A DNA stretch of 64,000 nt, from positions 31,800,117 to 31,864,116 of the forward strand of contig JASEVX010000006.1 of NCBI GenBank assembly GCA_031761405.1. Reading direction: 5' to 3'. Under the pieces are notes generated by a model. The model was not told the origin of the DNA. It saw only the letters and a program-made list of their open reading frames with translations, and searched no databases. Positions within the stretch are counted from its first letter, which is position 1; each line of letters begins with the position of its first letter. Made by a program: the position numbers and the translations under genes. The DNA comes from Serripes groenlandicus (lineage: Eukaryota > Mollusca > Bivalvia > Cardiida > Cardiidae). This document shows positions 13,401 to 22,400 of this stretch, in pieces.

Positions 13401-16400
13401 CACTTGTTGTAAGGACTGCATATGCTGTAAGACACCATCAAATTAACCCTTTCCCACATTATTATGTAGACGCTTTCTGACGCCTCTGCAGCAGACGGCT
13501 TTTTGAAAACATAGTGTCAAAAGAAGAAATTGCTCAAAACGAGCAATTTCTCCTTTTGCCACAATTTTTTCCACTTTTAGTCATAGGTTATCTATTCAAT
13601 TGTAGAAATTTTCTATTTTTTGACAAAATATGTTCAACGTCGTTTGCTGCAAAATTGTCGTATGAGGGAAAGGGTTTACCTTTTCGCGCATACAACAAAT
13701 ATGTAGCATACGACTTTGAACATATTTTGTCAAAAAATAGAAAAATCTCTATAATTGAATGATAAGAAATGTGAAAAATCTCCATTAATAACACTTTAAT
13801 TATTAAATATTATGAGCAATTTCACCATTTGCCACATTGTTTTTAAAAGTTCTCTGCTGCAGAGGCGTCTGAATGCATCTATATGTGGGGAAGGGTTTAA
13901 CCATCTCGCACATACAACATCTAGGCAAAAACATGGAGAAAACGTCTTTAAATGAGTTAGTATTAGGAGCAATTTTTCCTTTAAATGCAATTTTTTCAAA
14001 AGTCACGTACTGCAGGATCATCAAAATGCATCTGCATGTGTGGATGAGTGACTTCTAAAAGAATTCAAATATTTTACCCAATGTACAATTTTTCAAAGGT
14101 GGCATCTGATGCTTAATAGGCAAATTATTTTTAAAACAAGAGCTGTCGGAGGACAGCGCGCTCGATTATTTCAGCGCTTATTTAAGTTACTGAGATAATG
14201 GACTCTAATGTAGTTGCATGCAAAACATTAACCACAATTTCTTAAAGGGTGACAATTTGCATTATATGCAGGATGGAGTTATTTAACTTGATTATTTTGA
14301 TAGGTGTGATGGTTGGGAAGGGTTATATAACGTTTCAATTGAATGCATCAAGTAGTTACTAAGATATTGACTCTTAATGTAGTTGCACGCAAACCTTTAA
14401 CCATAATTTCTAAGTAAAAAAAAGGGCAACAATTTGCACCATATACAGGATAGAGTTATCTTAATTGGTTGTGTATCTAGTTGTGAAAGGTTGTATAAAG
14501 TTTCAATACAACGCTTCAAGTTGTTACTGTCAGAGATTACACTCTAAATGTAGTTGCAAAACTTTAACCAGAATTTCTAAGTCCAAAAAGGGCCATAACT
14601 TGCATAAAATGCTGGATAGAGTTATCGTACTTGATTGTTTACTTAGGTGTAATGTTTGGGAAGGGCTGTATAAAGTTTCAATGCAATGCATCAAGTCATT
14701 ACTATGATATGGTCTCTTAATGTAGTTGCATGCAAAACTTTAACCAGAATTTATAAGTCCAAAATGGCCCATTACTTGCATAAAATGCAGGATAGAGTTA
14801 TTTAAATTGAAAGTCAACATAGGTATGATAGTTGGGAAGGGTTGTATAAAGTTTCAAAGCAATGCATAAAGTAAATACTAGGATATCGACTCTTAATGAA
14901 GTTGCACGCAAAAATTAACCAAATTTCTAGTTAAAAAAGGGCCATAACTTGCATAAAATGCAAGAGTTATCTAACTTGATAATCTACAAAGGTGTGATAG
15001 TTGGGTAGGGTTGTAGAAAGTTTCAATGTAATGCATCAAGTAAACACTGAGATATGGACTATTAATTTAGTTGCACGCAAAACTTTAACCAGAATTCCTA
15101 AGTAAAAATAGGGCCATAACTTGCATATAATGCAGAATAGAGTTATCTAAATTAATAATCTACACAGGTGTGATAGTTGGGTAGGGTTATATAAAGTTTC
15201 AATGCAATGCATCAAGTAAATACTGAGATATGGACCGTTAATTAAGTTGCACGCAAATCTTTAACCAGAATTTCTAAGTAAAACAAGAGTTGTCGGAGGA
15301 CAATATAGCTCGCCTATCAGGGCCTACTTCAGAACATTTATAGCATTAGGTAAAGTCACACAGTATCACCTATTGCAAGATAATACACCTTTTCAATACT
15401 TCCATGCAAATGTTAACCAAGTCCATACAGGCCTTTTAAATCTGTAAATTGGTTTATATACGATGTATGCCAATAGTGAACATAATACCGAAGACTTACA
15501 GTATCAGTATCAGATAAAACCACACACTATTATTTATTGCAAGATATCACAAATGTTCAATACTTGCATGCAAATCTTAACCTGGCAACGCTGATACCAA
15601 CGCCATACAAGGTCCCCTAATGATCCTGAATAAGTGTGTGAAGTTTCAAAGCAACAGCATACACAGTGTCTGAGAAAAGGCCTTGCACGCAAAGGTTTGA
15701 CCAAAATTCTAAGTCGAAAAAGGGGCACAATTCAGTCAAAATCCATTCCAGAGTTATGGGACTTGACATACAAGGTCCCCTAATGACCCTGAATAAGTGT
15801 GTGAAGTTTGAAAGCAACAGCATACACAGTGTCTGAGAAAAGGCCTTGCACGCAAAGGTTTGACCCAATTTCTAAGTCCAAAAAGGGGCACAATTCAGTC
15901 AAAATCCATTCCAGAGTTATGGGACTTGACATACAAGGTCCCCTAATGACCCTGAATAAGTGTGTGAAGTTTGAAAGCAACAGCATACACAGTGTCTGAG
16001 AAAAGGCCTTGCACGCAAAAGTTTGACCAAATTTCTACGTCCAAAAAGGGGCACAATTCAGTCAAAATCCATTCCAGAGTTATGGGACTTGACATACAAG
16101 GTCCCCTAATGACCCTGAATAAGTGTGTGAAGTTTGAAAGCAACAGCATACACAGTGTCTGAGAAAAGGCCTTGCACGCAAAGGTTTGACCCAATTTCTA
16201 AGTCCAAAAAGGGGCACAATTCAGTCAAAATCCATTCCAGAGTTATGGGACTTGACATACAAGGTCCCCTAATGATCCTAAATAAGTGTGTGAAGTTTCA
16301 AAGCAACAGCATACACAGTGTCTGAGAAAAGGCCTTGCACGCAAAGGTTTGACCAAAATTCTAAGTCGAAAAAGGGGCACAATTCAGTCAAAATCCATTC

Positions 16401-19400
16401 CAGAGTTATGGGACTTGACATACAAGGTCCCCTAATGACCCTGAATAAGTGTGTGAAGTTTGAAAGCAACAGCATACACAGTGTCTGAGAAAAGGCCTTG
16501 CACGCAAAGGTTTGACCCAATTTCTAAGTCCAAAAAGGGGCACAATTCAGTCAAAATCCATTCCATAGTTATGGGACTTGACATACAAGGTCCCCTAATG
16601 ATCCTGAATAAGTGTGTGAAGTTTCAAAGCAACAGCATACACAGTGTCTGAGAAAAGGCCTTACATGCAAAGGTTTGACCAAGCTGGCAACGCGGACGCC
16701 AACGCCAACGCGGACGTGATAACATAAGCTCCCCTATTTCTTCGAATAGGCGAGCTAAAAAGGGGCCATAACTTGCATAAAATGCCAGATAGAGTTATCT
16801 AACTTGATAATCTACACAGGAATGATAGTTGGGTAGGGTTGTAGAAAGTTACAATGCAATGCATCAGGTAAATACAGAGATATGGACTCTTAATTTAGTT
16901 GCACGCTAAACTTTAACCAGAATTTCTAAGTTAAAAAAGGGCCATAACTTGCATAAAATGCCGGATAGAGTTATTTAACTTGATAATCTACATAGGTGTG
17001 ATAGTTGGGTAGGGTTGTATAAAGTTTCAATGCAATGCAATAAGTAAATACTGAGATATGGACTCTTAATTAAGTTGCACGCAAAACTTTAACCAGAATT
17101 TCTAAGTAAATAAGGGCCATAACTTGCATAAAATGCCGGATAGAGTTATTTTACTTGATAAGCTACATAGGTGTGATAATTTGGTAGGGTTATAGAAAGT
17201 TTCAATGCAATACATGTAGTATTTAAGTACTTGCATGCAAAACCTTAACCAAAGTGTGACGTGGACGCCGACGCCAGGGTGAGTAGTATAGCTCTCATAT
17301 TCTTCGAATAGTCGAGCTAAAAAAATGGAAAAAGTAGCACTTCTCCTAAACCAGCAATCAAGATACATTAACCCTTTCCCTCATACTACAATTATGCAGT
17401 AGACAACATTGACCATATTTTGTAAAAAAATGGAAAATCTCTATAATTGAATGAATGAATGTATATTATATAAATATTGCATGGCTTCCAGTGTGACAAT
17501 ACATATTGTCAACATGAGGAAAATACTGTTACCCGAGGCGAAGCCGAGGTTAACAGTATTTTACCGAATGTTGACAATATGTACTGTCACACTGGAAGCC
17601 ATGCAATATTTATTTTATTATACCGAACAAAATTACACGTTTATTTAATTTATTCTGTACCTTTGTAGGGGAGGTGAACATGTGTAGATCTACAACAATG
17701 TAACACACACATATGAATATACCGGTTAACAGTATACTGTTACATGGCACGCGCATCTAAAAGGTGACGTTGTTGTTTGAAATGACGTCATGCACGTGCA
17801 TAACCAACATTTTCACGCGCCTGCCATGTAACAGTATACTGTTAACCGGTCAAAAACGTACTGTTAGCATGAAACAGTAAGAAATTGCCCATGATGAGTA
17901 TATGAGAATTTAACATTACAAAGTCACGTGAGGTATAATAATGTTTTATGGCGCATCGACAGCTAAGGTCATTTAGCGCGCAATTAGATTTAATTATTCA
18001 TGATCCCTGGGTAAACAAACCAGTACTAGGCTAGAAAATGTGCCTTGCCCAAGGGCACTCCACCATGACCGTAGTGCCGCGACTGGGGATCGAACCCGGG
18101 ACACCCGGTTTCGAAATCCCCGACGCTAACCACTCGACCACAGCGGATTCCCTCTATAATTGAATGGATGACTAAAAGTGGAAAACATTGTGACAAAAGG
18201 AGAAATTGCTTGTTTTGAGCAATTTCATCTTTTGTCACTATGTTTTCAAAGCAGAGGCGTCAGAAAGCGTCTATATGAGGAAAAGGGTTAAAACATGTGC
18301 TTTTTAAAATTGTACAGAAAGGGCTTTTATCCTAATACATTAATGTAAATTTTTTCAAAAATAAATATGAGCCAGTAAAATTCGCAATGTGTATGACCCG
18401 AAATGCAGTTGCGGAACTCTTACACAAACTCAAATGAAATACTGCCTCATATTACCTACTTAACCCTTTCCCTCATATAGACACTTTCTGACGCCTCTGC
18501 AGCAGACAGCTTTTTGAAAACATAGTGACAAAAGAAGAAATTGCTCAAAACGAGCAATTTCTCCTTTTGCCACAATGTTTTCCACTTTTAGTCATAGGTT
18601 ATCCATTCAATCATAGAGATTTTCTAGTTTTTGACTAAATACGTTCAAAGTCGTATGCTGCAGAATTGTCGTATGAGGGAAAGGGTTAACCTTTAAGATG
18701 ATTCAAAACTAATTGAACCATTTTCCCCATGTAGACGCGTTTTGACTCATCTGCAGGGGATGGGATGACTTTGTGGCCAAAGGAGAAATTGCTGCTTTTG
18801 CCAGAACATTTTCAGCACTTTCACTTACTGATATTTTATTTAACAAATTTTCCATATATTTGCCTAGATGTTTTCAAAATTGTCTGCAGCAGATTTGTTG
18901 CATGTTGGAAAGGGTTATAGTCACAGAACATATATAGTGATAAGGAAGGGATCTCGTTCTTTCTTTTATTGAAGCATCAATTATTTTATGTGATTAACCT
19001 TTTCCCATATATAACAAATTTGCAGGAGAAAACTTTGAAAACATCTTGGCATAAATATGAAAAATCTTCACTTATGAAAGTATAATCATTGAATTGAGTT
19101 GAAAACATTGGGGCAAAAGGATTGCTCCTCTTTAACCCTTTCCCTCATACGACAATTCTGCAGCAGACGACTTTGAACGTATTTTGTCAAAACATAGAAA
19201 ATCTCCATATTTGAATGGATAACCTATGACAACAAGAGCTGTCGGAGGACAGCGCGCTCGACTACAGGCCGCTTATTCACATAAAGCAGTATTTCATTAT
19301 ATTGCACTTAAGTACTATTAAATCATATTATATACTCAATATGTAAAAGCAACTGAATAGATATACATACATTTAAATATAATTTAAAAATAAAATTTCC

Positions 19401-22400
19401 TAATTCAATCAAGGGCCATTACTCCATATTTAGGATACAATGGAGTTATCTAACCTAATTGTACGATGGTCCTTAACAAATATGTTTAGTATGAAGTGAT
19501 TTGAATGATGTAACTTTAACGTTGAGCTAAACGCAAATGTTAAAACTGACCGAGTCCAAAATTAGCAAAACCTTAAAAAAAGGTTTTCCTAATGTTTGAC
19601 ACCATGCAAAACCCGTTTGATATGTTGGAGAATTATATTTGATAAATAAATGATCACAATTAGAAAGAAATGTAACCAAAAATTAAGAATTTATCTAAAA
19701 TTCTCAAAATCAAACAAAAATCATGTTTTTTACCCCCTAAAAGTCACACTCAGCATCTTCAACATACAATGTGAAGAAGGGTATTACATGTAATTATATT
19801 CCAAATATGGAAGCCCTAACACAAGTACATATTTAAAAAAAATTGAAAATTAAATGAAAAAGCCAACTTGCCCTAAAACTTTAACCACCCAAAAGCATGT
19901 GTTTTACCGCAAACAGAAGGTCACACTCAGCATCTTCAGCATATAATATGAAGAAATGTATTAAATGTAATTATTTTCCAAATATGAAAGCCCTAGCACA
20001 AGTACTTATTCAGAAAAAGTTAAAAAAATAAAATAAAATCCTACTTGCCCCAAAACTTTAACCACCGAAAATCATGTTTTTTACCCCAAAAAGGTCACAC
20101 TCAGCATCTTCAGCATTCAATGTGAAGAAAGGTATGAGATGTAACTATATTCTAAATATTAAAGCCCTAGCACAAATTTTTATAGAGAAAAATTAAAAAA
20201 TTAAATGAAAATGCCAACTTGCCCTAAAACTTTAACCCCAAAAAGAAGGTAAAACTCAGAATCTTCAGCATACAATATAAAGAAAGGTATTAGATGTAAT
20301 TATATTCCAAATATGAAAGCCCTAGCACAAGTACTTATTGAGAAAAAAAAAAAAAAAAAAAAAATCCAACTTGCCCTAAAACTTTAACCCCCGAAAATCA
20401 TGTTTTTTTTCCCAAAAGGAAGGTCACACTCAGCATCTTTAGCGTTCAATGTGAAGAAAGGTATAAGATGTAACTATATTCCAAATATGAAAGCCCTAGC
20501 ACAAATACTTATGAATGAAAATCCCAACTTGCCCTAAAACTTTAACCGGACGCCGACGCCGGGGCGAGTAGTAAAGCTCTCATATTCTTCGAATAGTCGA
20601 GCTAAAAAGTGGAAAACAGTGTGGCAAAAGGAGAAATTGCACGTTTTGTGAAATTGCTTCTTTTGTCACTATGTTTTCAAAAAGCTGTATGCTGCAGAGG
20701 CATCAGAGAGCGTCTATATGAGGGAGAGGGTTAAAAGCATAGAAGCAAAAACCATGGAAAAGTTCTTCAAATGAAAGTATGATTGTTTAATAGAACTGAA
20801 AACATTGTGACAAAACATGAAATTGCTCTATGTTTTTCCAAAATGATTTCAAAAGTCATCTTTTGCAAAATGTGTCTTTATTATAGAAAGAGTTACACTC
20901 TTAACCACTTAGACGCTTTTTGACGCCTCTGCAGCAGACGATTTCCCCTTCTGCCATAATGTTTTCAATTTTATTCAATAATTATACTTTCAGTTACAGA
21001 GGTATTCAACATTTCTCTCCAGATATTTTCAAAGGCAACTGCTCAGTGCTGAAGATTTCTTGTATGTGGGGAAAGGGGGTAAAATGTACCTTTTTATGCG
21101 GATTCTGCCTTTCAAGTTCTTCTTTTGTCAGTCCTAGAGCTGTTACTTTTGATGAGGGATCAGGACTGAAGTCTAGATAATCTCCCAATTCCGCACGAGT
21201 CAAACATTGTTGTAATATGCTGTAAAGCTGAAACAGAGATACATTTTTTATTTTATTTATTTATTTAACCCTTTCCCACATATGACAATTCTGCAGCAGA
21301 CGACTTTGAACGTATTTTGTCAAAACATAGAAAATCCCCATAATTGAATGGATAACCTATGACAAAAAGTGGAAAACATTGTGGCAAAAGGAGAAATTGC
21401 ACTATGTTTTCAAAAACTTGTCTGATGCAGAGGCGTCAGAAAGCGTCTTTATGAGGGAAAGGGTTAAAAAACACATTGCTTGTAAAAAAATCAATTTCAA
21501 AATGTCATTACCTTAAAGAGTTATCAATGAAACAATTACTTTTAAAAATCTCAATTTAGGAATGTATAATTATTGATCCTTTTTTGTCATGATTTTTTGC
21601 AAAAGTCGTCTGGTGCAGATGTATCTGTATGTGGGAAAAGGTTCAGAGATAATATGATGAATAGCATAGCTGACTCCTGCTCATCTAATATGGGATTTGC
21701 TTGACATTTATGAAACAATTACAAATGCACTATAATTATATAGAAAGCACTTGTGAAGGCAGTGATATATATTATATATTGCTTTTATTGTAACATTGGT
21801 CTTTGATTGAATGAATGAGGATAAACAATGTTTTCAACAGTTTTATCAGAGCTCTAGATTAGGGGCGTTTTCCATGTTCTAAAACCCTTTTTTGACCCTC
21901 TAACCCTATGTTGTGGGTACTCAAAAGAATCATCTCAATGAGACGATTCTTTTGAGTACCAACATCATAGGGTTTGGTTGGATAATAAGAGATAGGGGGA
22001 AAGAGTTGGATACCCCTCCTTATCTTGGCCTCTGGCAACAGTATTTCAGTTATATCACACCAGACAGTGCATCTACACGTACCTATGTGTTCCCGCGTAT
22101 TATCATGCATAAGAACTTCTAACATTCTATACAGTCAACTGGCTGCCTTCTCATAGTGATACAATTAGACTAGCCTTTGTATTGTCACTCCATTATTTCC
22201 AATAAAGACCCATAGTTACGCATACATTATTGATGAGTGAATGAATAAACCTGCTGATCCCTGGATGAGAGTGACACATCTTGGCTTTTCAGTTCATAGT
22301 CCAGTAGCAGTTCTTGGAGTTCTAGGTATAAAATGTGGTTCAGAAGCCATCCATGTTTCTCACGTCTTAGCACTTCCTCAGCCTGAAAGAAATTGTATTC

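Larger units (their letters stand above)
17369..18294 (-). mobile_element. TTAA-MITE split by SINE and palindromic element
   Basis: The left part (ttaaccctttccctcatact..) runs to about 17455; the right part resumes at about 18150 and ends tatatgaggaaaagggttaa. The phrase ctctataattgaatg occurs on both sides of the insert, as a target-site duplication would. Confidence 0.8.

Noticed and set aside
15617..16651. Several 63-83-codon near-identical frames
   Set aside because: They repeat every 163 bp in the tandem core of a mobile element.
17451..17668. Small Cys-containing frames repeated at 35409-36203
   Set aside because: They read through the arms of palindromic elements and have no independent coding signal.
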